Shown: in pieces, positions 46,544 to 55,419 of the stretch | Layout: every line of letters begins with the position of its first letter | How positions within the stretch are numbered: the first letter of the stretch is position 1 | Source: Rhodospirillaceae bacterium | GTDB taxonomy: Bacteria > Pseudomonadota > Alphaproteobacteria > Rhodospirillales > Rhodospirillaceae | Direction of reading: 5' to 3' | Length of the DNA: 64,000 nucleotides | Assembly (NCBI GenBank): GCA_029245025.1 | Contig: JAQWQC010000027.1 | Location: 30,661-94,660 of the forward strand | Program-made: the position numbers and the translations under genes | Notes under the pieces: model-generated | What the model was told of the DNA's origin: nothing | Databases searched by the model: none | What the model saw: the letters and a program-made list of their open reading frames with translations, nothing else

Positions 46544-49201
46544 TTAAAGGTCTTGCTGACCTATTGTCCTATTAACAATTTCGGCCACGTCTTCAGACAG
46601 TCCGTCACAGGACTGAATACGCTGCAGCTGCGTAAGCATTAAATTTCTACGTTCTGGTCCGTATCTTTTCCAATGTTGAAAAGCCCCAGCAATGCGAGCA
46701 GAAGATTGAGGGTTGAACTTGTTTATTTGAATTATTTGGTCGGCAATAAATTCGTACCCAGAACCTGTTTCATTATGAAATCCAACGTAGTTGCTTAGCG
46801 CAAAAGTACCTATGAGTGCTCGTATTCTATTGGGGTTCTTGTCGTTGTATTTTGGGTGATCTAGCAAACACTTAATACGGGCTAGTGTTCCTGTGCCAAA
46901 GTATGAAGCCTCAAGCGTGAGCCACTTATCTAATACGAGTTCATTATTTGAATATTGTTTCGCAAAAGTGTCCAAGGCCTCGCGCCTAAAGCTAGAGGAG
47001 GTTTTGTTCAAACTGCTCAATGCAGCCAACCGATCTGTCATGTTGCTCGCACTTTGAAATTGCGTGAAAGCTAACCGCAAACCGGTATCTACCCCACTGC
47101 AGACCATATAGTCCAAAGCTGAATTCTTTAATGATCTTAGCCCAGTATCATGGGCCGAAGGGGAGAAGGGGCCATCAATCTTACATTCTTCGTATAGCCT
47201 GGAGAACTGATCGAAGAACGTGTTCCCGAGTCTATGCATGAGCCACTGCCTCGCTTTGTGAATGGCAACCGGGTCAACAGGGGTGTCAAGCTGAGCTAGC
47301 ACTGTTTCACTTGGCAAGGTAAGCAGAAATGTAGCGGTCTCTGGGTCCGCAATCGAATTGCTCAGTAGTTTTTCGAATGCTTCTTCAACGACCGCCAAGT
47401 CAGACTTTACCTCGAGTTCACGCACCTGCTTTATTATAGTTCTTGAGGTCAATTCTTGTGACGCTTGCCATCTCGAAACGCTGTCTGGATCGTGAACCAT
47501 TAATGCGGCTAGCTGGCTCAATGAAGTTTCTTGGTGGCTAAGAATTGGAGAAGTGAACCCACGATTTATAGATAGGGCTAGAGAAGAGGTGGATTCTGGG
47601 AATCCATAAAACGTCAGCGTTGTTTCGCGTGTCCTTAGGACTACAAGGTGAGTCTCTTGTGGCACGCTGTCCAAATCAGCACATTTGGTCGCAAGAGAGC
47701 CTAATTCTTTGTCAACAAACCCGACTGCCAACGGAATGTGCATCGGTTTCTTGTGATTTTGTCCAGGTGTATCTGGGCATGATTGTTTCAGAGTGAGTGA
47801 ATACTGCTTTAGTTCAGCTTGGTAGGTTCCAGAGGCTTCAACGCTTGGCGTTCCTGCTTGCTTATACCAAAGCAAGAACTGATCTAGGTCGTAGTCTGAA
47901 GCGTCGGACATGGCGGCCACAAATTCATCGCACGTGACAGCAGTGCCGTCATGACGCTTGAAATAGAGATCCATTCCACTACGAAAATTGTCCTTGCCGA
48001 TTAGCGTATAAATCATGCGCACCACCTCAGCGCCTTTCTCATATACTGTGTGAGTATAGAAGTTATTTATTTCAGCATAACTATCCGGTCTAACTGAATG
48101 GGCGAGGGGACCTGCGTCTTCCACAAACTGTGTGGTAATGAGTCTTTTTACGTCTTCGACCCTTTGAACGGAATGTGACCGTTCATCCGCAGAGAATTGC
48201 TGGTCTCGAAAAACAGTTAGCCCTTCTTTTAGGCTTAGTTGAAACCAGTCACGGCAAGTTACACGGTTGCCAGTCCAGTTGTGGAAATACTCGTGAGCTA
48301 CAACAGATTCTATCCCGGCGTAGTCTGTATCTGTAGCAGTTTCTGGATCGGCAAGAATGAATTTGTCATTGAATATATTGAGCGACTTATTTTCCATGGC
48401 GCCCATATTGAAATCTGAAACCGCGACAATATTAAATTCATTCAAATCGTATTCTAGGCCATACACTCGCTCATCCCATCCCATAGCGCGCTTGAGAGCA
48501 TCCATAGCGTATCGGGCTTGTTCTTCTTTGCCGGGCTCGACATAAATGTTGAGAGCGACAGTCTTATTTGATGCTGTGGTAAATGAATTGGACAGGCAGC
48601 CGAGCTGCCCAGCAACTAGAGCAAAAAGATAGCAAGGTTTGGGAAAGGGGTCTGACCAAACAGCATAGTGACGACTTCCTCCCATTGATCCCTGCTCAGC
48701 GCAGTTGCCGTTCGAAAGCAAGACTGGATAAAGGTCGCTGTCGGCAATAATTTTGACATTGAAGGCTGCCAGCACATCTGGGCGATCCAGACAATATGTG
48801 ATTCTTCTGAATCCTTCTGCTTCACACTGGGTGCAGAATCTCCCACCTGATAAATAGAGTCCTTCCAATGCCTTATTGGATTCGGGATCAAGTTCTGTAT
48901 AGACCGTTAATTCAAACTCTTCGGGCAAGTTAAAAAGAGTCAAAGATGTTTCGGTTAATATAAATTCGGAATCATTTACCTCAGTCCCGTTTATCTCGAC
49001 CCCAATGAACGTCAGGTTTTCTCCGTCAAGGACAACGGTCTTGTCCTGACCACGTACCGCTGGGTTTCGGATGAACCGACTAGTAGCGGTAACCCGCGTT
49101 CTTTTTGGATCCAAGTCGAAAACGAGGTCAATGGTGTGGATCAGATGCGAGGGAAGGGTGTAATCTTTTAAGTAGATTGGCGCTGCGTGGGTCTCGGGCA
49201 T
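46544..49201 (-). CDS. pepN: aminopeptidase N (M1 family)
   Basis: About 885 residues from ATG 49201 (the longer frame would need TTG 49237). Zinc aminopeptidase removing N-terminal residues from peptides in the cytosol. GAMEN substrate motif in MGAMENKSLN; zinc site HEYFHNW ... LKEGLTVF (HExxH-x18-E); and a Tyr in THTVYEKGAEVVRM. Domain order and length are those of E. coli-type PepN. Single gene; dusA follows upstream by about 70 bases. Confidence 0.95.
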   Translation of the reverse strand: MPETHAAPIYLKDYTLPSHLIHTIDLVFDLDPKRTRVTATSRFIRNPAVRGQDKTVVLDGENLTFIGVEINGTEVNDSEFILTETSLTLFNLPEEFELTVYTELDPESNKALEGLYLSGGRFCTQCEAEGFRRITYCLDRPDVLAAFNVKIIADSDLYPVLLSNGNCAEQGSMGGSRHYAVWSDPFPKPCYLFALVAGQLGCLSNSFTTASNKTVALNIYVEPGKEEQARYAMDALKRAMGWDERVYGLEYDLNEFNIVAVSDFNMGAMENKSLNIFNDKFILADPETATDTDYAGIESVVAHEYFHNWTGNRVTCRDWFQLSLKEGLTVFRDQQFSADERSHSVQRVEDVKRLITTQFVEDAGPLAHSVRPDSYAEINNFYTHTVYEKGAEVVRMIYTLIGKDNFRSGMDLYFKRHDGTAVTCDEFVAAMSDASDYDLDQFLLWYKQAGTPSVEASGTYQAELKQYSLTLKQSCPDTPGQNHKKPMHIPLAVGFVDKELGSLATKCADLDSVPQETHLVVLRTRETTLTFYGFPESTSSLALSINRGFTSPILSHQETSLSQLAALMVHDPDSVSRWQASQELTSRTIIKQVRELEVKSDLAVVEEAFEKLLSNSIADPETATFLLTLPSETVLAQLDTPVDPVAIHKARQWLMHRLGNTFFDQFSRLYEECKIDGPFSPSAHDTGLRSLKNSALDYMVCSGVDTGLRLAFTQFQSASNMTDRLAALSSLNKTSSSFRREALDTFAKQYSNNELVLDKWLTLEASYFGTGTLARIKCLLDHPKYNDKNPNRIRALIGTFALSNYVGFHNETGSGYEFIADQIIQINKFNPQSSARIAGAFQHWKRYGPERRNLMLTQLQRIQSCDGLSEDVAEIVNRTIGQQDL

Positions 49202-49271
49202 GCTGAACGGTTGTCCTTCTTGGCAGAAACGCTGCAACAGCCTTATGCAATTAATGGCTGTATTTAGGTGC

Positions 49272-50279
49272 TTACGCCGCTATTTGGTCTTGATTAATAT
49301 AGTCTAAAGCCTCTCGGATAATGGCTGTGCTTGCGCCTTCTCGAACGGCTTGGGTGCTTAGATGGCGGCGCCAGCCCCTAGCGCCAGGGCAACCGCGAAA
49401 CAGGCCGAGTATGTGACGAGTCATATGATGTAGCGGGGTTCCAGAATCACACTCGTTGTCACAGTAGGGTATGTATTTTTCCACGATTTCAGTGCGGGTT
49501 AGCTGGTTTGTGGTTGAGCCAAAAATCAGTTGATCGACACGAGCCAAGGTATAGGGCAATTCATAAGCTGCTCTGCCAAGCATTACACCATCTACAAAAT
49601 CTAGATGAGATGCGCATTCTTCGAGCTTTATGATCCCGCCATTGATGACAATAGAGGTTTTAGGGAAAGTTCGCTTCAGCTCGTATACCCGCAGATAGTC
49701 GAGTGGCGGAATATCTCTGTTTTCCTTTGGGCTCAGCCCTTTGAGCCAGGCTTTCCTGGCATGGACGATAATTGTTTTGCATCCAGCGTTAATTATGCCT
49801 GAAACGAACTGGTCCAGTGGTTCTCCCACGTCCATATCGTCGATACCAATGCGGCACTTTACAGTGACGGGTACAGAGCATGCTTCGGTCATCGCAGCGA
49901 TAGATTCGGCTACTAGAGTTGGTTCTGCCATGAGGCATGCGCCAAAGTGCCCACTGGAAACTCGGTCACTTGGACATCCCACGTTCAAGTTGATCTCTGC
50001 GTATCCCCATTCTTCTCCAATAGCGGCCGCTTTGGCCAAATATTTGGGGTCAGATCCACCCAGTTGCAACGCGACGGGGTGCTCTGCTGGATCAAAAGAT
50101 AAGAAACGCTCCTGATCCCCATATATTAATGCATTGGCTGTCACCATTTCTGTGTAAAGGCGGGCTTTTTTGCTGATAAGACGAAGAAAATATCGAGCAT
50201 GACGATCGGTCCAGGCCATCATTGGCGCAACACAGAAGCGGTGATGATTCCAACACTGGCCAATTTCAGTTTTTGGCAT
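49272..50279 (-). CDS. dusA: tRNA-dihydrouridine synthase A
   Basis: About 335 residues from ATG 50279, which has AGAAGA just upstream; the reading extended to 50345 adds 22 unlikely residues. Flavin enzyme reducing U20/U20a of tRNAs. CVAPMMAWTDRHARYF is the FMN-binding start, NLNVGCPSDRV holds the catalytic Cys, GACLMAEP and VKCRIGID follow, and VDGVMLGRAAY closes the barrel. The C-terminal helical domain includes MTRHILGLFRGCPGAR, typical of DusA. Confidence 0.95.
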   Translation of the reverse strand: MPKTEIGQCWNHHRFCVAPMMAWTDRHARYFLRLISKKARLYTEMVTANALIYGDQERFLSFDPAEHPVALQLGGSDPKYLAKAAAIGEEWGYAEINLNVGCPSDRVSSGHFGACLMAEPTLVAESIAAMTEACSVPVTVKCRIGIDDMDVGEPLDQFVSGIINAGCKTIIVHARKAWLKGLSPKENRDIPPLDYLRVYELKRTFPKTSIVINGGIIKLEECASHLDFVDGVMLGRAAYELPYTLARVDQLIFGSTTNQLTRTEIVEKYIPYCDNECDSGTPLHHMTRHILGLFRGCPGARGWRRHLSTQAVREGASTAIIREALDYINQDQIAA

Positions 50280-50409
50280 TCTTCTGGACCGGTTAATTGA
50301 TGCTGATTGTGGCGTGGTCGTACCTCTAATGAAGTGGCTTGACAATATGTTCTCTAAATGTTCCTATCTGGGGATAGAACAATACAAGAACATATTTGGA
50401 GAGTGTGAC

Positions 50410-50508
50410 ATGGACGTGACCCGCTATCTCAAAGATTCCCTCGCCTTGCTCGGCTTGTTCGGTGTTATTTATTTGTGGTCAGTCGTCGCATACGCTTTAC
50501 AGGCCTAG
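50410..50508 (+). CDS. 32-residue single-helix membrane protein
   Basis: Starts MDVTRYLKDSLALLGLF and ends VAYALQA, one membrane helix (about 9-29). GGAG lies eight bases upstream of the ATG. Its stop shares CTAG with the stop of the convergent 50505 gene. Size and shape recall accessory subunits such as CydX or CcoQ, but no partner is encoded nearby. Function unknown. Confidence 0.45.
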   Translation: MDVTRYLKDSLALLGLFGVIYLWSVVAYALQA

Positions 50509-51005
50509 TGGCGCTCTATTGATCCAGATGTTCCTGTTTCCCGGCGTATATGGTCGGGGTCAAATAGCCCATCGACGTTTAAAGGGGTTGCGGCAGCGGC
50601 CGCCATTAGCCCCTTATCGATCCTCAGCCGGTTTTTTCGATCGAAGCTAAAAAGGGCCCTAGCCCATGGGTTTTTGGCCATGATTTGGTATAGGGCCAGC
50701 ATCCTAAAGCAGATAGATAAGCCCTTGATGGTTTCCAGATTAAAGGTGCGATGAATTGCAGTGGCCCAGCAATGGGCGTCAAAATCATCGAAATTTACTT
50801 GAATTGAGGCGCCCTTTTCGTCATGGAAAAAGACCCCATCCGGGTCATTCTTTCCCATTCTTATGCCCATTTCTGCCGCTTTACTTGCCGTATCCCAGGC
50901 TCTGCTCATGTCTGATAAGCCAACCGGCGGGAGATCTTGAGCTGGGAATGGCGCGCAGACCATTGTGCTGCCATCCGGGAGGCGTTTTAAATCAAGGGGC
51001 TTCAT
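50505..51005 (-). CDS. hypothetical protein
   Basis: 166 residues, soluble, no signal. Starts MKPLDLKRLPDGSTMVCAPF; contains an acidic FDDFDAHCWATAIHRTF stretch and ends in a hydrophilic tail. I recognise no domain. Ends convergently, overlapping the small membrane protein by four bases. Codon use is like the neighbours, so the frame is probably real. Confidence 0.65.
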   Translation of the reverse strand: MKPLDLKRLPDGSTMVCAPFPAQDLPPVGLSDMSRAWDTASKAAEMGIRMGKNDPDGVFFHDEKGASIQVNFDDFDAHCWATAIHRTFNLETIKGLSICFRMLALYQIMAKNPWARALFSFDRKNRLRIDKGLMAAAAATPLNVDGLFDPDHIRRETGTSGSIERH

Positions 51006-51473
51006 AGATACATCTTAATGCGGCCTATGGTATCGTTGAAGTGCATTGTGATGGATCAAAGCCTCAGAAATATTGATATTTTATTCTCAAATCGCTTTCA
51101 AACGTATGTATAGAAAATAAAAAAAACATCTGCGCTAAATAGGTAATAAAAGACACGAGTGCGTCATTAGTCTCATCGACTAAGCTGTCATCCGCCGCCA
51201 GACCAGGTTCTTAAGCAGAAGCTGATGTAATCCCACATCGGACAATCCGTTGCGGCAAAAGGATGGACACCACGTCGGGTCGAAGAACAGTCATAGGGCC
51301 TCGAACTGATTTTCATTGTCATAGAGGCATTCCACTGTTACCAAAAATTAGTGAGTCCATAGAGTTGCTTGTTGTTTTTGGTACAACTGGCGTACGATAT
51401 CTCAATGTCAGATCGGGGAGTCGGGTCGGAATTGTTAATCTGATGCGACGATAGAAAGGGGAAAGAGCTTTCG
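51006..51473. other. intergenic region upstream of the Mrp operon
   Basis: 468 bases with no supported gene. The first part is AT-rich. It contains the promoter candidate listed next and the ribosome binding site AAAGGGGAAAG before mrpE. Confidence 0.5.
51369..51398 (+). promoter_or_regulatory. putative Mrp operon promoter
   Basis: TTGTTG (51369-51374), 18 bases, TACGAT (51393-51398), about 75 bases before mrpE. Each hexamer has four of six consensus bases. Confidence 0.35.
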
Positions 51474-51950
51474 ATGGGTCAAGTGATCAGCCTGGCAATT
51501 GTGCTGCTAGTTTTCTGGCTTACACTATCTGGCATATACACGACATTTCTTGTTACTGCGGGCGTTATCAGTGCCGTTGTAATTTCTGTTCTCGCATATC
51601 GGATGGATGTCGCAGACCGAGAAGGGCATCCCATACATCTTAGTTTGTCGGCCATTACATATTGGCCGTGGCTGGTATGGCAGATCATACTCTCAGGGCT
51701 AAATGTTACCCGCTTAATCATCAACCCAAGTCTGCCGATCAGTCCAACTCTAACCTTGGTAAAGATGACTCAAAAAACAGATGTTGCGCGCGTAACTTAT
51801 GCCAATTCGATTACGCTGACACCTGGTACTATTTCGGTAGATATGGAGGGCGATGAGATCCTGGTTCACGCAATAACCAGTGATAACGCAACTGATCTGG
51901 AAGCTGGAGAAATGGATTGCCGCTGTACTCAATTCGAGGGCAGCACATGA
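51474..51950 (+). CDS. mrpE: cation/proton antiporter subunit MrpE/MnhE
   Basis: 158 residues with an N-terminal hydrophobic pair (about 4-42) and the MnhE signature around residues 70-130 (RLIINPSLPISPTLTLVK, ANSITLTPGTISVD, ITSDNATD). Small accessory subunit of the multi-protein Mrp Na+/H+ antiporter; also homologous to MbhA of membrane hydrogenases. First gene of the operon; its TGA overlaps the ATG of mrpF. Confidence 0.92.
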   Translation: MGQVISLAIVLLVFWLTLSGIYTTFLVTAGVISAVVISVLAYRMDVADREGHPIHLSLSAITYWPWLVWQIILSGLNVTRLIINPSLPISPTLTLVKMTQKTDVARVTYANSITLTPGTISVDMEGDEILVHAITSDNATDLEAGEMDCRCTQFEGST

Positions 51951-52231
51951 CTATGTTTGTAGCAGCCGCTTTAGCGGTACTTGTTTCGTTGGGATTGGCT
52001 TTGGTCCGTGTCATCAAGGGACCAACGATATTTGACCGCCTTATTGCTGGTAACTCCGTTGGCACCCTTTCTGTGTTGTTGCTCGCCGTCATCGGCTACG
52101 TGTTCGGGAGACCCGCGTTTATTGATCTTGCCATTACATACGCGTTGCTGAACGTGATCGGCACCATCGCTGTACTTAAGTTCTTTAGGTATGGAGACCT
52201 CGGGGCCGGCGAAGATGAAGCGGGGCCATAG
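51947..52231 (+). CDS. mrpF: cation/proton antiporter subunit MrpF/MnhF
   Basis: 94 residues, three membrane helices. ALVRVIKGPTIFDRLIAGNS is the MrpF core (positions about 19-38), followed by YALLNVIGTIAVLKFF. Start ATG 51947 overlaps the mrpE stop (ATGA), so translation is coupled. Equivalent to MbhB. Confidence 0.93.
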   Translation: MTMFVAAALAVLVSLGLALVRVIKGPTIFDRLIAGNSVGTLSVLLLAVIGYVFGRPAFIDLAITYALLNVIGTIAVLKFFRYGDLGAGEDEAGP

Positions 52232-52234
52232 ACG

Positions 52235-52561
52235 ATGGACGCATTTATTTACCTACTGAGTTGGGCCCTGCTTGTGGGTGGTGGTTTCTTTTGTGTCGTA
52301 GGGGCGCTTGGTCTTCTTCGCATGCCAGACGCATTCACACGCCTTCATGCCGCTAGCGTTATTGATACCCTTGGTGTGGGTATGATTGTCGCCGGACTTA
52401 TGGTGCAGTCGGGTCTGACGCTCACCACTGCACGGCTAGGCATCATTCTACTCTTAGTGTTCTTCACTAGTCCTGTAGCCAGCCATGCTATTGCGCGATC
52501 TATGCGTCATCGAAACGTAAAGCCGGTTCTTTCAGAAGATCGTACTGGTGAGGGCGGCTAG
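52235..52561 (+). CDS. mrpG: cation/proton antiporter subunit MrpG/MnhG
   Basis: 108 residues, three helices. GALGLLRMPDAFTRLHAAS is the MrpG signature, followed by DTLGVGMIVAGL and SPVASHAIAR. Starts three bases after mrpF. Equivalent to MbhC. Confidence 0.93.
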   Translation: MDAFIYLLSWALLVGGGFFCVVGALGLLRMPDAFTRLHAASVIDTLGVGMIVAGLMVQSGLTLTTARLGIILLLVFFTSPVASHAIARSMRHRNVKPVLSEDRTGEGG

Positions 52562-52563
52562 AC

Positions 52564-53124
52564 ATGGAATTTCTAATTAACCTCATCCTTTTGCTTTTTC
52601 TTTCCGCAGTAACGGTCGCCATTATTGGAGTCAGAAATTTATTTTCTGTGGTTGTTCTGGGTGGGGCCTACAGTTTTCTGATGGCCACGTTGTTGATTGC
52701 TATGGATGCCGTTGATGTAGGCATGACCGAAGCCGCAGTCGGCGCTGGTGTTTCTACGGTACTGCTTCTTTCAGCCCTCCACTTAACAAAGACCGACGAA
52801 GCGCCGGCGCGGCACTCCAACGTGTTGGCAATCGCTCTCTCAGTGCTGACTGGGTTGGTTCTGGTTTATGGAACGTGGGACTTGCCTCGGTATGGGGACT
52901 CTGAAAACCCCATGAACACCTATGTCGGAGCAGACTATCTCGAGCGATCAATCCCTGAGACGACCGTGCCAAATGTTGTGACTTCCGTGCTTGCAAGTTA
53001 CCGCGGCTACGACACACTTGGTGAGACGGTCGTCATTTTTACGGCCGGCATTGGTGTGCTGATGCTTCTAAAGGGGCGCCGTCGTAAAGAAGACGAAGAC
53101 GGTGAAGAGGGGCGGCAATCATGA
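52564..53124 (+). CDS. MbhD/MbhE-like subunit (C-terminal part of MrpA)
   Basis: 186 residues. The first half (IIGVRNLFSVVVLGGAYSF, MDAVDVGMTEAAVGAG) is the DUF4040/MbhD domain; the second half (YLERSIPETTVPNVVTSVLASYRGYDTLGETVVIF region, about 125-160) is MbhE-like. In standard Mrp operons both are the tail of the large MrpA. Here they form a separate protein without the NuoL-like front. Overlaps mrpB by four bases. Confidence 0.9.
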   Translation: MEFLINLILLLFLSAVTVAIIGVRNLFSVVVLGGAYSFLMATLLIAMDAVDVGMTEAAVGAGVSTVLLLSALHLTKTDEAPARHSNVLAIALSVLTGLVLVYGTWDLPRYGDSENPMNTYVGADYLERSIPETTVPNVVTSVLASYRGYDTLGETVVIFTAGIGVLMLLKGRRRKEDEDGEEGRQS

Positions 53125-53540
53125 GAGGACACCTAATTCTACGCGTCGTTTCGAAGCTACTCATTCCTTTTTTGCTGTTGTTTGCGCTTTACGTGCAATT
53201 TCACGGTGACTTTGGGCCGGGTGGAGGTTTCCAAGCTGGAGTAATCGTCGCCGCTGCGTTCGTTCTTTATGCCCTTATCTTTGGACTACAAGCCGCACAG
53301 AAAATTATTTCGCCAGCCTTGTTAGAAGTGGCCGTTCCACTCGGTGTTCTCATCTATGCCGGGGTGGGTGTGTTGACGTGGTCCCTTGGCGGTAACTTCT
53401 TAGATTATGGAATGCTTGATTCTCATGACCCGTCGCATGGACAACATCTCGGCATTCTTCTTGTTGAAGCAGGGGTTTTGATGACGGTGTCGTCAACAAT
53501 GCTATTGATTTTCTATGCCTTTGCTGGCCGGGGACGTTGA
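53121..53540 (+). CDS. mrpB: cation/proton antiporter subunit MrpB/MnhB
   Basis: 139 residues, four helices. LRVVSKLLIPFLLLFALYV, then HGDFGPGGGFQAGVIVAAAF, the conserved MrpB/MbhF glycine-rich loop, and HLGILLVEAGVLMTV. Translationally coupled at both ends of the gene to its neighbours by overlap or short spacing. Confidence 0.94.
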   Translation: MRGHLILRVVSKLLIPFLLLFALYVQFHGDFGPGGGFQAGVIVAAAFVLYALIFGLQAAQKIISPALLEVAVPLGVLIYAGVGVLTWSLGGNFLDYGMLDSHDPSHGQHLGILLVEAGVLMTVSSTMLLIFYAFAGRGR

Positions 53541-53550
53541 AGGGATGGAC

Positions 53551-53931
53551 ATGGAAGGACTGAATGAACTTGCCTTTGTGCTCGGTGGCGTCAACCACTG
53601 GATCACTGTCTTTTTGATCATGGCAGGGCTTTACATAATCGTCTCGCGTTCGAACATGATCAAAAAACTCGTCGGTTTGTCTATTTTCCAGACGTCGGTG
53701 TACTTGTTGTACGTATCACCCGGAAAAATTATTGGCGGGACGGCGCCGATTATCATTGAAGGCGCTGAAGACCAACTCTATTCAAACCCTCTGCCACACG
53801 TTCTTATACTCACTGCGATTGTTGTTGGTGTGGCGACTCTTGCCCTTGGCTTGGCACTGGTTGTGCGCGTCAATGAAGCGTATGGGTCAATTGAAGAAGA
53901 TGAAGTTTACAGCGATGGGGATTGGAACTAA
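53551..53931 (+). CDS. mrpC: cation/proton antiporter subunit MrpC/MnhC (NuoK-like)
   Basis: 126 residues from ATG 53551, which has AAGGG six bases upstream; ATG 53545 is possible. Three helices. LYIIVSRSNMIKKLVGLSIFQ carries the NuoK-type motif (about 32-52), and DPLPHVLILTAIVVG is here NPLPHVLILTAIVVG. Homologous to complex I NuoK, equivalent to MbhG. Confidence 0.93.
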   Translation: MEGLNELAFVLGGVNHWITVFLIMAGLYIIVSRSNMIKKLVGLSIFQTSVYLLYVSPGKIIGGTAPIIIEGAEDQLYSNPLPHVLILTAIVVGVATLALGLALVVRVNEAYGSIEEDEVYSDGDWN

Positions 53932-53934
53932 CCA

Positions 53935-55419
53935 ATGCTCATTGATCAATTCCCAGCCATCGTTGTTGCAGCACCGCTGGTTGTGGCCGCGCTTTGTGCG
54001 ATCATTCGGCGTGAAACAGCCTGCTGGTTGTTAGCTCTCGTTGTTGCGTTTCTAAGTTTCGTCGGCAGCGCAACAATGCTTGGGCAGATTCAAGAGTATG
54101 GCGAACCTCTGTCATACAAAATGGGGGGGTGGGCGCCGCCTGCTGGGATCGAGCTTCGTGTTGATCTGTTATCTGGTTACCTTCTTGTCCTTGTATCTCT
54201 TATCGCATCTGCCGTTCTTATTTACGGGCGGCATAGTGTGCGATCGGAAATCAAAAAGGGTCTCCGAGGTTTGTACTATGCCATGTACCTGTTGTGCATG
54301 TGTGGTCTCTTAGGAATCGTCATTACCGGCGATGCATTCAACGCATTTGTGTTCATGGAGATATCGTCACTTTCCATGTACACGTTAATTGCTCTCGGCA
54401 AGGATCGCCGGGCATTGGCTGCCTCCTACCAATACCTCATAATGGGAACGATCGGCGCGACCATGTATGTCATTGGGGTCGGGCTTCTCTTTACGATTAC
54501 CGGCACGCTCAATCTCGTTGATATGGCTGATCGTCTCGGCCCAATTATGGACACACCAGCTGCAATTGCCGGTATGGCCTTTGTGGTTGTTGGACTGTCT
54601 TTAAAAATAGCGCTGTTCCCGCTGCATCTATGGTTGCCAAATGCCTACGCCTTTGCTCCGTCGGCGGTTACAGCTTTTCTCGCGGCAACAGCGACAAAGG
54701 TTTCTATCTATTTGCTGATGCGTTTCATTTACAGCGTGTTTGGCTTCGGATTTGCTATTGAGCAGACTCTCATACCCGAAGTCATCATGGTGCTGTCTTT
54801 GGTTGCAATATTTGCGGGGTCATTCAGCGCTATTTTCCAAGAGAACGTTAAGCGCATGTTGGCGTACTCCAGTGTGGCGCAAATAGGCTACATCACGCTC
54901 GGTATCGCCTTGGCGAATGCGACAGGGCTGACGGGAAGCCTTGTCCACATATTCAATCATGCCGTCATGAAAGGTGCACTCTTTATGCTTGTTGGCGGCA
55001 TTGCACTACAAATCGGCACGGTTCGTTTGTCAGATATGGCGGGTGTTGGCAAAGTAATGCCTTTGACCATGTTTGGCTTTGTGCTTGGCGGCTTTAGCAT
55101 GCTCGGTGTGCCGGGGACTGTCGGGTTTGTGTCCAAGTGGTATTTGGCGATAGGCGCTCTTGAGAACGGCTGGTGGTGGGTTGTGGCTTTGCTCATGCTC
55201 AGTTCTCTTCTGGTTCTCGCTTACATGGGTCGGGTTATTGAAGTTGCGTTTTTCCGTGAACGCCCCGAAGGCGCGGCGGCGCTTAAGGAAGCACCGAAAT
55301 CAATGGTCATGACGGCTTGGGTGTTTATCCTAGCCTGCATCTACTTAGGCTTTGATACGTCTTTCACCGTTGGTGTGGCGGAGCAGGCGGTTGATGTCCT
55401 GATGGGAGGCGCCCAATGA
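53935..55419 (+). CDS. mrpD: cation/proton antiporter subunit MrpD (NuoM/N-like)
   Basis: 494 residues, about 14 membrane helices. The proton-channel core resembles NuoM/NuoN: the helix with FVFMEISSLSMYTLIALG (Glu), KIALFPLHLWLPNAYAFAPS (Lys and His), and NVKRMLAYSSVAQIGYI. First of three antiporter-type subunits in the operon. Overlaps the next gene by four bases. Confidence 0.94.
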   Translation: MLIDQFPAIVVAAPLVVAALCAIIRRETACWLLALVVAFLSFVGSATMLGQIQEYGEPLSYKMGGWAPPAGIELRVDLLSGYLLVLVSLIASAVLIYGRHSVRSEIKKGLRGLYYAMYLLCMCGLLGIVITGDAFNAFVFMEISSLSMYTLIALGKDRRALAASYQYLIMGTIGATMYVIGVGLLFTITGTLNLVDMADRLGPIMDTPAAIAGMAFVVVGLSLKIALFPLHLWLPNAYAFAPSAVTAFLAATATKVSIYLLMRFIYSVFGFGFAIEQTLIPEVIMVLSLVAIFAGSFSAIFQENVKRMLAYSSVAQIGYITLGIALANATGLTGSLVHIFNHAVMKGALFMLVGGIALQIGTVRLSDMAGVGKVMPLTMFGFVLGGFSMLGVPGTVGFVSKWYLAIGALENGWWWVVALLMLSSLLVLAYMGRVIEVAFFRERPEGAAALKEAPKSMVMTAWVFILACIYLGFDTSFTVGVAEQAVDVLMGGAQ

